The position numbers and the translations under genes were made by a program. DNA of 31,424 nucleotides from Oscillospiraceae bacterium (GTDB taxonomy: Bacteria > Bacillota > Clostridia > Oscillospirales > Ruminococcaceae), in contig JAEDJV010000015.1 of the NCBI GenBank assembly GCA_016296165.1, positions 1 to 31,424 on the forward strand, in the 5' to 3' direction. The notes under the pieces were generated by a model. That model ran no database searches and was not told the origin of the DNA. It worked only from the letters and a program-made list of their open reading frames with translations. Below, in pieces: positions 8,578 through 17,779 of this stretch (position 1 is its first letter; each line of letters begins with the position of its first letter).

Positions 8578-8938
8578 GGGTGAAGACGTTGTATGCAGGT
8601 ATTTGGAGAAATACGGCTACAAGGTCATCGAAAGAAATTTTAACTGTCCTAAGGGTGAGATTGATATCATTGCTGAAACCGATGATACAATTGCTTTTAT
8701 AGAAGTAAAATCACGAAAAGAGGACTGTGTTGTTACAGGTGCCGAGGCGGTCAACTATACCAAGAAAATGCGTATTATAAAGACTGCTGCATGGTACAGC
8801 TATAAAAAACCGCTGACAAAACAGCCGCGGTTTGATATTGCAGAGGTTATTCTGAAAAATGATATCCCGTCAGCAATCAGGTACTACAAGAGTGCCTTTG
8901 ATATGAGTAACTGCGGGATTATGCTTTCATTCAAATAA
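8552..8938 (+). CDS. UPF0102 family YraN-like nuclease-fold protein
   Basis: A 128-residue protein of the YraN/UPF0102 family. The pattern LGNKGEDVVCRYLEKYGYKVIERNF, then GEIDIIAE, FIEVKSR and RFDIAEV, matches the family; the E-D-EVK residues form a restriction-endonuclease-like metal site. The cellular role is not established, although the fold suggests DNA or RNA cleavage or repair. It overlaps rnhB by 26 bases, so it is probably translated by coupling; no good ribosome binding site precedes ATG 8552. The start is supported because the family begins about nine residues before the GED motif. Confidence 0.85.
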   Translation: MTKRDLGNKGEDVVCRYLEKYGYKVIERNFNCPKGEIDIIAETDDTIAFIEVKSRKEDCVVTGAEAVNYTKKMRIIKTAAWYSYKKPLTKQPRFDIAEVILKNDIPSAIRYYKSAFDMSNCGIMLSFK

Positions 8939-9009
8939 TACGGAGATAGCTATTGCTGCAGAGTAGAGATCCCGGTATATATTATCTGCGGAGAAACGGA
9001 GCGTATTTC

Positions 9010-10506
9010 ATGTTTTACAAAAGTACAAGAAACAGTAATTTAAAGGTTGACAGTGCTCAGGCTATTTCACAGGGAATTTCTGAAGACGGCGGTCTTTTTG
9101 TTCCGGAATCCATTCCTTCTCTGACACTTGATGAAGTGAAGCAGATATCTGAACTCAGCTATTCAGAAAGAGCAGCGTATGTATTCAGTAAGTTCCTTAC
9201 CGATTTTACTGATGCAGAAATAAGATATTGTACTGATAACGCATACAACACTAAAAATTTTGAAAGTGAAAACATTGCTGAGATAGCACATCTTTTTGAC
9301 GGAACATACATGCTTGAACTCTGGCATGGTCCTACATGTGCTTTTAAGGATATGGCACTTCAGATCCTTCCGTACTTCCTTACAACATCAGCAAAGAAAC
9401 TAAACATAGACAAGAAAATTGTAATCCTTGTTGCAACATCAGGAGATACAGGAAAAGCTGCGCTTGAAGGTTTTAAGGATGTTGAGGGAACACAGATTAT
9501 GGTGTTCTATCCGGAAAACGGAGTAAGCTCAATGCAGAAACGTCAGATGACAACTCAGGAAGGTGAAAACGTAGGCGTATGTGCAGTTAAGGGTAATTTT
9601 GATGACTGCCAGAGTGGTGTAAAGACGATATTTACAGATGAAAAAGTAAAGAAGGCTCTTGAAGAAAACAGCCTTATGTTCTCAAGTGCCAACTCTATTA
9701 ACTGGGGACGTCTCGTGCCGCAGGTTGTATATTATATTTCGGCTTATGCTTCACTTGCAGCAGACGGACAGATCAGTCTCGGTGACAAACTTAATGTTGT
9801 AGTTCCTACAGGAAATTTTGGTAACATTCTTGCAGCTTACTATGCAAAGAGAATGGGACTCCCACTCGGAAAACTAATCTGTGCGTCAAATATCAACAAT
9901 GTTCTTACTGATTTTATAAATACAGGCGTTTATGACAGAAACAGAAAGTTCTATGCAACATGTTCACCTTCGATGGATATTCTTATTTCAAGCAATCTCG
10001 AAAGACTTCTCTATATGCTCACAGGCGATAATGATGCACAGATAAGGGAATGGTTCGGAGCTCTTGCTAAGGATGGAAAATATGAGGTAACAGATGATAT
10101 CAAGTCAAAGATAAAGGAAGATTTTTATGCCGGATTCTGTGATGACGAAGCAACAAAGGCAGCGATAAAGAGTGTATATGAAAAATATTCATATGTATGC
10201 GATACACATACAGCTGTTGCTGTAAAGGTATATGAAGACTACCGCAGAGAAACAGGCGATACTACAAGAACACTCATCGCTTCAACAGCAAGTCCTTATA
10301 AGTTCAGCGCAAGCGTACTTGAGGCTATTGCGCCTGATTTTTCAGCAGAAGACGAATATGCACTTGTTGACAAGATAAATGAACTTTCAGGTATCATGAT
10401 TCCTGAATCACTTGCAAGTCTGAAAAACAAGCCTGTACGTTTCAGCGGTTCAATTGACAGAAATGATATGTCTGATTACGTAATGGAACAGTTAAATATA
10501 AAATAA
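9010..10506 (+). CDS. thrC: Threonine synthase
   Basis: A 498-residue PLP enzyme that converts O-phosphohomoserine to threonine. The cofactor lysine is in HGPTCAFKDMALQ (K113). VATSGDTGKAALEGF and VVPTGNFGNILAAYYAK are the phosphate and cofactor loops of the long ThrC form. The frame is open from a TTG at 8953, but ATG 9010 is chosen: CGGAG at 8997-9001 is 8 bases upstream and the product starts MFYKSTRNSNLKVDSAQAI like other family members. No hom or thrB gene is in the window, so the threonine pathway is split. It lies 71 bases after yraN. Confidence 0.96.
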   Translation: MFYKSTRNSNLKVDSAQAISQGISEDGGLFVPESIPSLTLDEVKQISELSYSERAAYVFSKFLTDFTDAEIRYCTDNAYNTKNFESENIAEIAHLFDGTYMLELWHGPTCAFKDMALQILPYFLTTSAKKLNIDKKIVILVATSGDTGKAALEGFKDVEGTQIMVFYPENGVSSMQKRQMTTQEGENVGVCAVKGNFDDCQSGVKTIFTDEKVKKALEENSLMFSSANSINWGRLVPQVVYYISAYASLAADGQISLGDKLNVVVPTGNFGNILAAYYAKRMGLPLGKLICASNINNVLTDFINTGVYDRNRKFYATCSPSMDILISSNLERLLYMLTGDNDAQIREWFGALAKDGKYEVTDDIKSKIKEDFYAGFCDDEATKAAIKSVYEKYSYVCDTHTAVAVKVYEDYRRETGDTTRTLIASTASPYKFSASVLEAIAPDFSAEDEYALVDKINELSGIMIPESLASLKNKPVRFSGSIDRNDMSDYVMEQLNIK

Positions 10507-10533
10507 TACAGATGTTTTCGGAGGAAAGTATGT

Positions 10534-11223
10534 ATGGCACTTTTTGCAATCGGTGATCTGCATCTGGCTCTAAGTGATACATATAAGCCTATGGACATTT
10601 TCAACGGCTGGGAAGGATACACTGAAAAGCTGGAAAAAAACTGGAGAGAAGTTATCAGCAGTGAAGATACTGTAGTTCTTGCAGGTGATATATCCTGGGC
10701 AATGAAACTTCAGAATTCCTATAAAGATTTTGAGTTCATAGAAAATCTTCCGGGGAAGAAGATCATCTTAAAGGGTAACCACGATTACTGGTGGGCTACC
10801 AGATCCAAGATGGAAAAATACTTTAAAGAAAGCGGTTTTAATACCCTTAATATCCTGTTTAATAACTGCTATGAGTACGAAAAATTCGGAATATGCGGTA
10901 CCAGAGGCTGGGTGAACATCGGGGATGATACCGAAGATGAAAAAGTTCTTGCACGTGAAGTGCAGAGACTTGAAGTTTCAATAAAAGAGGCTCTTGAAAA
11001 GGAACTTGAACCTTTGGTTTTCATGCATTATCCTCCGGTTTACGGAGCTTCATGCAATTATGATATTCTTGATGTACTTTACAGGTATGACATAAAAAAA
11101 TGTTATTACGGACATGTTCACGGATACAGCCAGAAAAATGCTGTAACCGGAGTACATGACGGAGTGGAATACACTATGATTTCTAGTGATTACCTAAAAT
11201 TTATGCCATATAAAGTTCTGTAA
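10534..11223 (+). CDS. Calcineurin-like metallophosphoesterase
   Basis: A 229-residue predicted cytoplasmic phosphohydrolase with the full two-metal motif set: GDLHL (D8, H10), AGDISWAM (D52), KGNHDYWW (N82, H83), MHYPP (H165) and GHVHG (H194, H196). The substrate is unknown; relatives act on phosphodiesters, nucleotides or phosphoproteins. A strong GGAGGAAA (10520-10527) precedes ATG 10534, 28 bases after thrC, so the two are probably cotranscribed. There is no signal peptide. Confidence 0.85.
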   Translation: MALFAIGDLHLALSDTYKPMDIFNGWEGYTEKLEKNWREVISSEDTVVLAGDISWAMKLQNSYKDFEFIENLPGKKIILKGNHDYWWATRSKMEKYFKESGFNTLNILFNNCYEYEKFGICGTRGWVNIGDDTEDEKVLAREVQRLEVSIKEALEKELEPLVFMHYPPVYGASCNYDILDVLYRYDIKKCYYGHVHGYSQKNAVTGVHDGVEYTMISSDYLKFMPYKVL

Positions 11224-11279
11224 ATTTGTTGAAAACATAGAACATTCAACCGCATATAGCAATAATATATTAAATATGA

Positions 11280-11285
11280 TATAAT
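11280..11285 (+). promoter_or_regulatory. Probable -10 element of the tig promoter
   Basis: A consensus TATAAT lies 41 bases before the tig start codon in a 100-bp gap that follows the metallophosphoesterase gene. No convincing -35 box lies at the right distance, so the promoter is weak or uses other contacts. Confidence 0.4.
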
Positions 11286-11325
11286 AAACTAGATGTTGTT
11301 TAATAATAAATGGAGGACGTTTAAA

Positions 11326-12645
11326 ATGAGTTTAAAATCATCATCAAATGTAGCGGTAAATACACACGAATTAATATTGGAAATAAGCGCAGAAGACTTT
11401 AACAAGGCAATTGTAAATGCCTATAAAAAAGAAAAGAATCAGATTCAGCTTAAAGGCTTCAGAAAAGGCAAGGCACCTATGTCTATCATTGAAAAGTATT
11501 ACGGAGAAGAAGTTTTCTTCGATACAGCAATCAATGATATTCTTCCTGCAGAGATGACAGCTGCTCTTGAAGAAACAAAGCTTGATATTGTTGACAGACC
11601 ACAGGTTGAAGTTGTTTCAGCTTCAAAGGCTGACGGCGTTGTTCTCAAGGCAGTATGCACAACAAGACCGGAAGTAAACGTACCGGAATATAAAGGACTT
11701 AAGGCTCCTAAGGTAGTCGATGCTGTTACTGATGAAGTAATCAACGAACAGATCGAGGCAACAAGAAAGAGACAGGCCAGAATTATTACTGTTGAAGACA
11801 GAGCAGCTCAGATGGACGACGAAGTTACAATTGACTTCGAAGGCTTCAAAGACGGCGTTGCATTTGACGGTGGTAAGGGTGAAGACTTCCCGCTTACACT
11901 TGGCAGCGGTCAGTTCATTCCTGGTTTTGAAGATCAGATTGTTGGTCATAAGACAGGCGAAGATTTTGAAATCGAAGTAACATTCCCTGAAGATTATCAG
12001 ATGGAAGAACTTGCTGGTCAGAAGACAACATTCAAGATTAGCCTTAAGGAAATTAAGACTCAGGAACTCCCTGAATTCGATGATGAACTTGTAAAGGATG
12101 TTTCAGAATTTGAAACAGTTGACGAATACAAGGCAGATCTTAAGAAGAAGCTCGAAGAAAGTGCTCAGCAGAAGGCTGATGCTCAGTTTGAAAATTACCT
12201 CTTCGAAGAAATTATCAAGAACCTTGAAGGTGAAATTCCTGAATGTATGTACGACCAGAGAATTGACAGAGAGGTAGCTGAGTTCGAAGCACGTCTTGCT
12301 CAGAATCAGATGTCACTTGATCTCTACTTCCAGTATACTGGTATGGATCTTGATGATCTTAAGGCAACATACAGAGACAGAGCTGTAAGTGAAGTTAAGT
12401 TAAGACTTGCTCTTGAGAGTATCGTTGCTAAGGAAAATATCACAGTTGAAGATTCAGAAGTTGAAGAAGGTCTCGCAAAGATTGCTGAAAACAACCATCT
12501 CAGCGTAGAAGAAGTTAAGCGTTTCATTAATGTTGAAGACTACAAGATGGATCTTTGCGTAAGCAAGGCTGCTGATATTATTAAGGAATCTGCAGTAGTT
12601 GATAACTCACTTGCTGAAAAGAAGGAAGAAGAAACTGCTGAATAA
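11326..12645 (+). CDS. tig: Trigger factor chaperone (peptidyl-prolyl isomerase)
   Basis: A 439-residue ribosome-bound chaperone that meets nascent chains at the exit tunnel. The N-terminal ribosome-binding domain carries the signature GFRKGKAPMSIIEKYYG. A central FKBP-type isomerase domain follows (VTIDFEGFKDGVAFDGG and GSGQFIPGFEDQIVG), then the long helical C-terminal arms, ending in an acidic tail. ATG 11326 is chosen over an ATG 33 bases upstream because TGGAGGA (11311-11317) is correctly spaced to it and the extra residues are not family-like. It heads the tig-clpP-clpX-lon-engB group, a cluster common in bacteria. Confidence 0.97.
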   Translation: MSLKSSSNVAVNTHELILEISAEDFNKAIVNAYKKEKNQIQLKGFRKGKAPMSIIEKYYGEEVFFDTAINDILPAEMTAALEETKLDIVDRPQVEVVSASKADGVVLKAVCTTRPEVNVPEYKGLKAPKVVDAVTDEVINEQIEATRKRQARIITVEDRAAQMDDEVTIDFEGFKDGVAFDGGKGEDFPLTLGSGQFIPGFEDQIVGHKTGEDFEIEVTFPEDYQMEELAGQKTTFKISLKEIKTQELPEFDDELVKDVSEFETVDEYKADLKKKLEESAQQKADAQFENYLFEEIIKNLEGEIPECMYDQRIDREVAEFEARLAQNQMSLDLYFQYTGMDLDDLKATYRDRAVSEVKLRLALESIVAKENITVEDSEVEEGLAKIAENNHLSVEEVKRFINVEDYKMDLCVSKAADIIKESAVVDNSLAEKKEEETAE

Positions 12646-12675
12646 TTTTCAGGCAGATAATAAAAGCGATTCATA

Positions 12676-12708
12676 CTCCTGTTGCAGCCTCAATGACAGC
12701 AACAGGAG
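12676..12708 (+). promoter_or_regulatory. Hairpin between tig and clpP
   Basis: CTCCTGTTGC (12676-12685) and GCAACAGGAG (12699-12708) form a perfect 10-bp stem with a 13-base loop. There is no T tract directly after it, so it is not a standard terminator. It could stabilise the tig mRNA end, mark a processing site or attenuate transcription into clpP. Confidence 0.5.
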
Positions 12709-12791
12709 AATGTTTGCATTTTAGGGAATCATCAGTTTTGGTTTGTATTCCCTTAAAATATAAACTATGCAAAATGGAAGGAAGATGGAAT

Positions 12792-13379
12792 ATGAGTTTT
12801 GTACCTTATGTTGTTGAACAGACTAGCAGAGGCGAGCGTTCGTATGATATTTTTTCAAGACTTCTCAATGACCGTATCATAATGCTTTCAGAGGAAGTAA
12901 ATGATACAACAGCAAGTCTTGTTGTTGCTCAGCTTCTCTATCTCGAGAGCCAGGATCCGGAGAAGGATATCAGTCTTTATATCAACAGTCCTGGCGGTTC
13001 TATTACAGCAGGCATGGCAATAGTTGACACAATGAACTACATTAAGTGTGACGTTTCTACAATCTGCGTAGGTATGGCTGCTTCAATGGGAGCATTCATT
13101 CTTTCATGCGGCGCCAAAGGAAAAAGATATGCTCTTCCAAATAGCGAAGTAATGATTCATCAGCCTCTTGGCGGACTAAACGGTCATGTTCAGGCTACTG
13201 ATATGAAGATTCATACAGACAGAATTATTAATATGAGGAAAAAACTCAACGAGATGCTTTCTGAAAATACAGGACAGCCACTCGAAACTATCGAAAAGGA
13301 TACAGAGCGTGATAACTTTATGTCAGCTGCCGAAGCGTGCGCATATGGTCTGATCGATAAGGTAGTTGAAAAAAGATAA
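12792..13379 (+). CDS. clpP: ATP-dependent Clp protease proteolytic subunit
   Basis: A 195-residue serine protease that forms the tetradecameric chamber fed by ClpX or other Clp ATPases. The triad is S98 (GMAASMG), H123 (MIHQPLGG) and D174 (DTERDNFMSA), and the start MSFVPYVVEQTSRGERSYDI matches the family. The frame is open upstream to 12693, but ATG 12792 has GGAAGGAAG (12776-12784) 7 bases before it and gives the standard length; the longer frame would run over the hairpin. It is followed 12 bases later by clpX, so the two are cotranscribed. Confidence 0.98.
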   Translation: MSFVPYVVEQTSRGERSYDIFSRLLNDRIIMLSEEVNDTTASLVVAQLLYLESQDPEKDISLYINSPGGSITAGMAIVDTMNYIKCDVSTICVGMAASMGAFILSCGAKGKRYALPNSEVMIHQPLGGLNGHVQATDMKIHTDRIINMRKKLNEMLSENTGQPLETIEKDTERDNFMSAAEACAYGLIDKVVEKR

Positions 13380-13391
13380 GGTTGGTGCACT

Positions 13392-14666
13392 ATGATAGAT
13401 AACGGGTTCAAAACATGCAACTTCTGCGGCAAGGGTGAAAACCGTGTCCAGAGTATGTTTTCTTCCGGCGAAACAAATATCTGTGACGAATGCGTAATGT
13501 ACTGCTATGATATTATAGCAGGCCCGGTGGAAAAGGAAAAAGAAAAACCAAGACAGAAATCACCTAAAAAGGGCAGTGATTTTTCTATAAAGCTCAAGAA
13601 ACCTATGGAGATAAAAAAAGTCCTTGACCAGTATGTTATTGGGCAGGATACAGCTAAGATAGCACTTTCTGTTTCTGTTTACAATCATTACAAGCGTCTG
13701 CTCAGCAATGATGCAGGTGACGAAGTTGAAATCCAGAAGAGTAATGTTCTCCTTCTCGGACCTACAGGTGTAGGTAAAACGCTTCTTGCACAGACACTTG
13801 CAAAGACGCTTGATGTTCCTTTTGCAATTGCTGATGCAACAACTATTACTGAAGCTGGTTATGTTGGTGATGACGTTGAAAATGTACTTCTCAGACTTAT
13901 CCAGGCGGCAAATTTTGATATCAAGGCTGCGGAACGCGGCATTATCTATATTGATGAGATAGACAAGATTGCCAGAAAGTCTGAAAATACTTCTATAACA
14001 AGAGATGTTAGTGGTGAAGGCGTTCAGCAGGCTCTGCTCAAAATAATAGAAGGAACAGTTTCGAACGTTCCTCCTCAGGGTGGAAGAAAACATCCTAATC
14101 AGGAATTTATTCATATCGATACCAAAAATATTCTGTTTATATGCGGTGGTGCGTTTGACGGTCTTGAACAGGCTATAATCAAGAGAACAAAGCATAAGTC
14201 AATTGGTTTTGGTTCTGATGTAGTGTCAAACAAAGACGAAATGAATAATATCTTCAAGAAGGTAATACCACAGGATCTTGTTAAGTATGGTATCGTACCG
14301 GAACTTGTAGGAAGACTTCCTCTTATTACTGTTCTTGATGAACTTGACGAAAAAGCACTTGTTAAAATTCTTACGGAGCCTAAAAATGCTCTTGTTAAGC
14401 AGTATGAAAAGCTTTTTGATTATGACAATATCGAGTTTGAAATAGAAGACGATGCGCTTACAGAAATTGCAAAGAAAGCTATTTCGCAGAAAACCGGTGC
14501 CAGAGGTCTTAGGGCTATTGTTGAAGGAATTCTCATGGAAACAATGTACGAAGCACCTTCAAAGGACGTAGTAAAAGTAACTGTTACTAAAGACTGCGTT
14601 ATAAACGGTGAAAAACCAGTACTGAAAACGGAAACAAGTAAATTAAAAAAAGCGATCAAGAAATAA
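13392..14666 (+). CDS. clpX: ATP-dependent Clp protease ATP-binding subunit ClpX
   Basis: A 424-residue AAA+ unfoldase that recognises tagged substrates and threads them into ClpP. The N-terminal zinc domain has C9, C12, C31 and C34. Walker A is GPTGVGKT (123-130), Walker B ends in D188-E189, the pore loop is GYVGDDVE, and the ClpP-docking loop IGF is at 271-273, so the partner contact is preserved. A C-terminal small AAA domain with KTGARGLRAI follows. The ribosome binding site is a modest GGTG near 13384. A terminator follows. Confidence 0.98.
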   Translation: MIDNGFKTCNFCGKGENRVQSMFSSGETNICDECVMYCYDIIAGPVEKEKEKPRQKSPKKGSDFSIKLKKPMEIKKVLDQYVIGQDTAKIALSVSVYNHYKRLLSNDAGDEVEIQKSNVLLLGPTGVGKTLLAQTLAKTLDVPFAIADATTITEAGYVGDDVENVLLRLIQAANFDIKAAERGIIYIDEIDKIARKSENTSITRDVSGEGVQQALLKIIEGTVSNVPPQGGRKHPNQEFIHIDTKNILFICGGAFDGLEQAIIKRTKHKSIGFGSDVVSNKDEMNNIFKKVIPQDLVKYGIVPELVGRLPLITVLDELDEKALVKILTEPKNALVKQYEKLFDYDNIEFEIEDDALTEIAKKAISQKTGARGLRAIVEGILMETMYEAPSKDVVKVTVTKDCVINGEKPVLKTETSKLKKAIKK

Positions 14667-14673
14667 AATATCC

Positions 14674-14708
14674 TTCCCTCTTGGTTTTTCCGGGAGGGAA
14701 TAATTTTT
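14674..14708 (+). terminator. Terminator after clpX
   Basis: An 11-bp stem with two G-U pairs (14674-14684 with 14690-14700) around a TTTTT loop is followed by a T-rich run (14704-14708). It ends the tig-clpP-clpX transcript before the separate lon promoter. Confidence 0.85.
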
Positions 14709-14712
14709 CTAC

Positions 14713-14741
14713 TTGAAAAAAGATACGAAGTGTTATATAAT
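14713..14741 (+). promoter_or_regulatory. Promoter of lon
   Basis: -35 TTGAAA (14713-14718), a 17-base spacer and consensus -10 TATAAT (14736-14741). The predicted start near 14748 leaves a very short leader. I see no CIRCE or CtsR-type repeat around it, so there is no sequence sign of those heat-shock repressors. Confidence 0.82.
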
Positions 14742-14764
14742 AATATTACTATACCGTAGAGAAG

Positions 14765-17113
14765 GTGGATTTTATTAAAGCAGAATATTTAGATTATGAC
14801 ATTTTCCCTGTTATTCCTATGAGGGGAGTTGTTGCATTTCCAAAGATGGTAGTTCACTTTGACGTTATGCGTGAAAAATCTGTAAATGCAATAAAAGAGG
14901 CTCTGAAAAAAGACAGAAAGATCTTCATTATTACTCAGAAAGATGTATTTGCTGACGACATAAAAAAAGAAGATTTATATAAAATTGGTGTAGTAGCTGA
15001 GATAAGACAGGTTCTAAGAACACCTGACGATGTGTTAAGGATTCTTGTTGAAGGCGATTATAAGGCAAAACTTGTTGAAATCGATGAAACAGAAGGTGAA
15101 ACCTCTTACTATGAGGCTGCCATAAAAAAAGTTAACAACAATACAAAGACAAAGGTAAGTGAAGCTGAACTTGAGGCAATGACACGTTCGGTAAAGGATG
15201 CTTTCGAAAGGTATGCTGAACTGATTCCGCGTATGCCTTCAGAACTTGTTTCATCCGTTCTTTGTCAGGATGATCCGGAGAAGATTTTTGAGAATATCGT
15301 TTTCAACGCTAATTTACAGTATGCTGACAAGCAGGATCTTCTTGAACAGAACAGTACAATAACAAGACTTACAACTCTTCTGGCAATACTGACAAGAGAA
15401 ACCGAAGTTCTTGGAATAGAGCATGAGATACACGAGCAGGTTCGGGATAATATTAATCAGAATCAGCGTGATTTTTTCCTTAGAGAGCAGCTTAAAGTTA
15501 TTTCTTCACAGCTTGGAGAAGACGGTGAGGAAGAGGAAAATAATTATCTGAAAAAAATTGCTTCTCTTGAACTTGACGAAAAAACTGCTGAAAAGCTTAG
15601 CAAGGAAGCAGAACGTCTCAGTAGACTTCCTTCATCTTCTCAGGAGGCCTTTGTTATCAGAAATTACCTTGATACTGTTCTGCAGCTTCCGTGGAATACA
15701 GAAAGCAAAACAAAGGTAAATATCCAGAAGGCTGAAAATATACTTGACAAGGATCACTACGGTCTTAAGAAAGTTAAGGAGAGAATACTTGAGAGTATTG
15801 CTGTTCATGCAATAAATCCAGACGTTTCCGGGCAGATTATCTGTCTTGTAGGTCCTCCGGGTGTTGGTAAAACATCCATTGGCCGTTCTATAGCAAAGGC
15901 ACTGGGAAGAAAATATGTCCGTATTTCACTTGGCGGTGTCAGAGATGAATCGGATATAAGAGGCCATCGCAAAACCTATGTAGGCGCTATGCCGGGTCGA
16001 ATAATTAATGCGATGATACAGGCAGGAACAAAAAATCCTCTGATCCTTTTTGATGAACTGGATAAGATGAGTAATGATTTCAGAGGAGATCCTTCAGCGG
16101 CTATGCTTGAAGTTCTTGACAGTGAACAGAACAAGGAATTCAGAGATCATTATGCTGAAGTGCCTTTTGATCTCAGCAAGGTAATGTTTATTACTACTGC
16201 AAACACAACACAGACTATTCCTGCTCCTCTTCTGGATCGTATGGAAGTTATAGAGATAACAAGCTATACAAGAGAAGAGAAGTTCCATATAGCTAAGGAT
16301 CATCTTGTCCCTAAGCAGCTTAAGAAACATGGACTAAAAGGAACACAGATGAAGATTTCTGACGAAGGAATCTATAAACTGATTGATTCATATACCAAAG
16401 AAGCCGGTGTAAGAAATCTCGAAAGGAACATCGGATCCCTGTGCAGAAAGACCGCAAAGGAAATAGTTTACGGCAAGACTAAAAAGCTTCTGTTTACTGC
16501 TGACAATATAAAAGAATATCTTGGAGTTGAAAAACATCTCCCGGATTCAAAATCAGAAAAAAATGAAGTAGGATTAGTAAACGGACTTGCCTGGACCTCA
16601 GTTGGCGGAGTTCTGATGCCACTTGAAGTTCTTGTTCTGGATGGAAAGGGCAATATTGAAGTAACAGGTTCTCTTGGAGATGTTATGAAGGAAAGTTCCC
16701 GAATTGCAGTAAGCTATTCAAGAAGTGTAGCTGAAAAATATTCTATAGATAAGGAATTTTATAAGAACAAAGATCTTCATATTCACGCTCCGGAAGGTGC
16801 AGTTCCAAAGGATGGCCCTTCTGCAGGTGTTACAATGGTTACAGCCATTATTTCCGCACTTTCAGGTATTCCTGTAAGGAGCGATGTTGCTATGACTGGT
16901 GAGATAACACTTCACGGTAAAGTTCTTCCGATAGGCGGACTTCGTGAAAAGACAATGGCTGCATACAAGGAAGGCGTAAAGACCGTTATCATTCCGGTGA
17001 AAAATAAACCTGATCTTGAAGAAGTTGATGATGTTGTAAAGGAAAATATAGAATTTATCTTCGCTGAAACAATCGAGGACGTCCTTGAACATGCACTTGT
17101 CAAAGAAAAATAA
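14765..17113 (+). CDS. lon: Lon ATP-dependent protease
   Basis: A 782-residue LonA protease that degrades damaged and regulatory proteins. Domains in order: N-terminal substrate domain (about 10-205), coiled helical segment, AAA+ module with Walker A GPPGVGKT (363-370) and Walker B LILFDELDKM, then the protease domain with the Ser-Lys dyad S686 (DGPSAG) and K729 (GLREKTMAA). The 43-residue spacing of the dyad equals that in E. coli Lon. The listed start is GTG 14765, but it directly abuts GAAG. The better ribosome binding site AAGGTGG (14762-14768) would suit an ATT codon at 14774. The start is therefore uncertain by three codons. Confidence 0.96.
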   Translation: MDFIKAEYLDYDIFPVIPMRGVVAFPKMVVHFDVMREKSVNAIKEALKKDRKIFIITQKDVFADDIKKEDLYKIGVVAEIRQVLRTPDDVLRILVEGDYKAKLVEIDETEGETSYYEAAIKKVNNNTKTKVSEAELEAMTRSVKDAFERYAELIPRMPSELVSSVLCQDDPEKIFENIVFNANLQYADKQDLLEQNSTITRLTTLLAILTRETEVLGIEHEIHEQVRDNINQNQRDFFLREQLKVISSQLGEDGEEEENNYLKKIASLELDEKTAEKLSKEAERLSRLPSSSQEAFVIRNYLDTVLQLPWNTESKTKVNIQKAENILDKDHYGLKKVKERILESIAVHAINPDVSGQIICLVGPPGVGKTSIGRSIAKALGRKYVRISLGGVRDESDIRGHRKTYVGAMPGRIINAMIQAGTKNPLILFDELDKMSNDFRGDPSAAMLEVLDSEQNKEFRDHYAEVPFDLSKVMFITTANTTQTIPAPLLDRMEVIEITSYTREEKFHIAKDHLVPKQLKKHGLKGTQMKISDEGIYKLIDSYTKEAGVRNLERNIGSLCRKTAKEIVYGKTKKLLFTADNIKEYLGVEKHLPDSKSEKNEVGLVNGLAWTSVGGVLMPLEVLVLDGKGNIEVTGSLGDVMKESSRIAVSYSRSVAEKYSIDKEFYKNKDLHIHAPEGAVPKDGPSAGVTMVTAIISALSGIPVRSDVAMTGEITLHGKVLPIGGLREKTMAAYKEGVKTVIIPVKNKPDLEEVDDVVKENIEFIFAETIEDVLEHALVKEK

Positions 17114-17129
17114 ATGATTATTGCAGGAG

Positions 17130-17163
17130 ACGGACGCACTAACATTTACTGTGCGTCCGTTTT
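17130..17163 (+). terminator. Terminator-like hairpin between lon and engB
   Basis: ACGGACGCAC (17130-17139) pairs perfectly with GTGCGTCCGT (17151-17160) around an 11-base loop. Only four T residues follow (17160-17163), so it is probably a partial terminator that lowers engB relative to lon; no separate engB promoter is seen. Confidence 0.7.
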
Positions 17164-17180
17164 AGCAGGAAAGGGAAAAA

Positions 17181-17777
17181 ATGAATTATAATAAAGCAGA
17201 GTTTCATTCATGTTATGGTCTGTTTTCGCAGTTACCTGCATCTGAAAAAACAGAAATAGTATTTGCAGGACGTTCAAATGTAGGAAAATCTACTCTTATA
17301 AATAAAATATTTAACAGAAAATCACTTGCAAGAGTAAGTTCTGTGCCTGGAAAAACTGCAACCATTAATTTTTATAAACTTGAAGATGTATTTTTTGTAG
17401 ATCTTCCAGGCTATGGATACGCAAAGGTAGCAAAAACCGAAAAGCAGAGATGGGCAGGACTTATAGAAGGATATCTGAACGCAGACAGAAACATTGAACT
17501 TGTATTTCTGCTTATAGATATGCGCCATGCCCCTTCTGCTGATGATATTCACATGATAAACTTCCTAATAGATGCGGAACTTCCGTTTGTTATTATTCTT
17601 ACAAAAGCTGATAAGCTTAATAAGACCAACAGAAAAAAGATGATGGAAGAGTTTGCGAAGACAATTCCTTACTTTGAAGATATACATGTGGTACCATTTT
17701 CGTCACAGACGTTTGAAGGCGTTGAAGAAGTAAGAAAAATAATAGAAGAAACTGCAGAAGCAGCAAGAGAAGAATAA
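17181..17777 (+). CDS. engB: Ribosome biogenesis GTP-binding protein EngB (YsxC/YihA)
   Basis: A 198-residue essential-type GTPase for 50S assembly. G1 is GRSNVGKS (30-37), G3 is DLPGYGYA (from D74) and G4 is TKAD (141-144). The SVPGKTATINFY switch region is typical of the TrmE-Era-EngA-YihA GTPase group. AGGAAAGGG upstream of ATG 17181 is a strong ribosome binding site. The lon-engB order matches Bacillus lonA-ysxC. A shared terminator separates it from the convergent HD-domain gene. Confidence 0.97.
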   Translation: MNYNKAEFHSCYGLFSQLPASEKTEIVFAGRSNVGKSTLINKIFNRKSLARVSSVPGKTATINFYKLEDVFFVDLPGYGYAKVAKTEKQRWAGLIEGYLNADRNIELVFLLIDMRHAPSADDIHMINFLIDAELPFVIILTKADKLNKTNRKKMMEEFAKTIPYFEDIHVVPFSSQTFEGVEEVRKIIEETAEAAREE

Positions 17778-17779
17778 TG

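Noticed and set aside
8953..9009. N-terminal extension of thrC from a TTG, and a possible promoter in the same stretch
   Set aside because: The extension is not family-like and a better start follows. The TTGCTG/TATATA pair matches consensus poorly, so no promoter is called.
12693..12791. N-terminal extension of clpP
   Set aside because: It reads through the intergenic hairpin and lacks family similarity; ATG 12792 has a proper ribosome binding site.
14713..14764. Heat-shock operators (CIRCE or CtsR type) before lon
   Set aside because: Neither TTAGCACTC/GAGTGCTAA nor a tandem GGTCAAA repeat is present here or before clpP.
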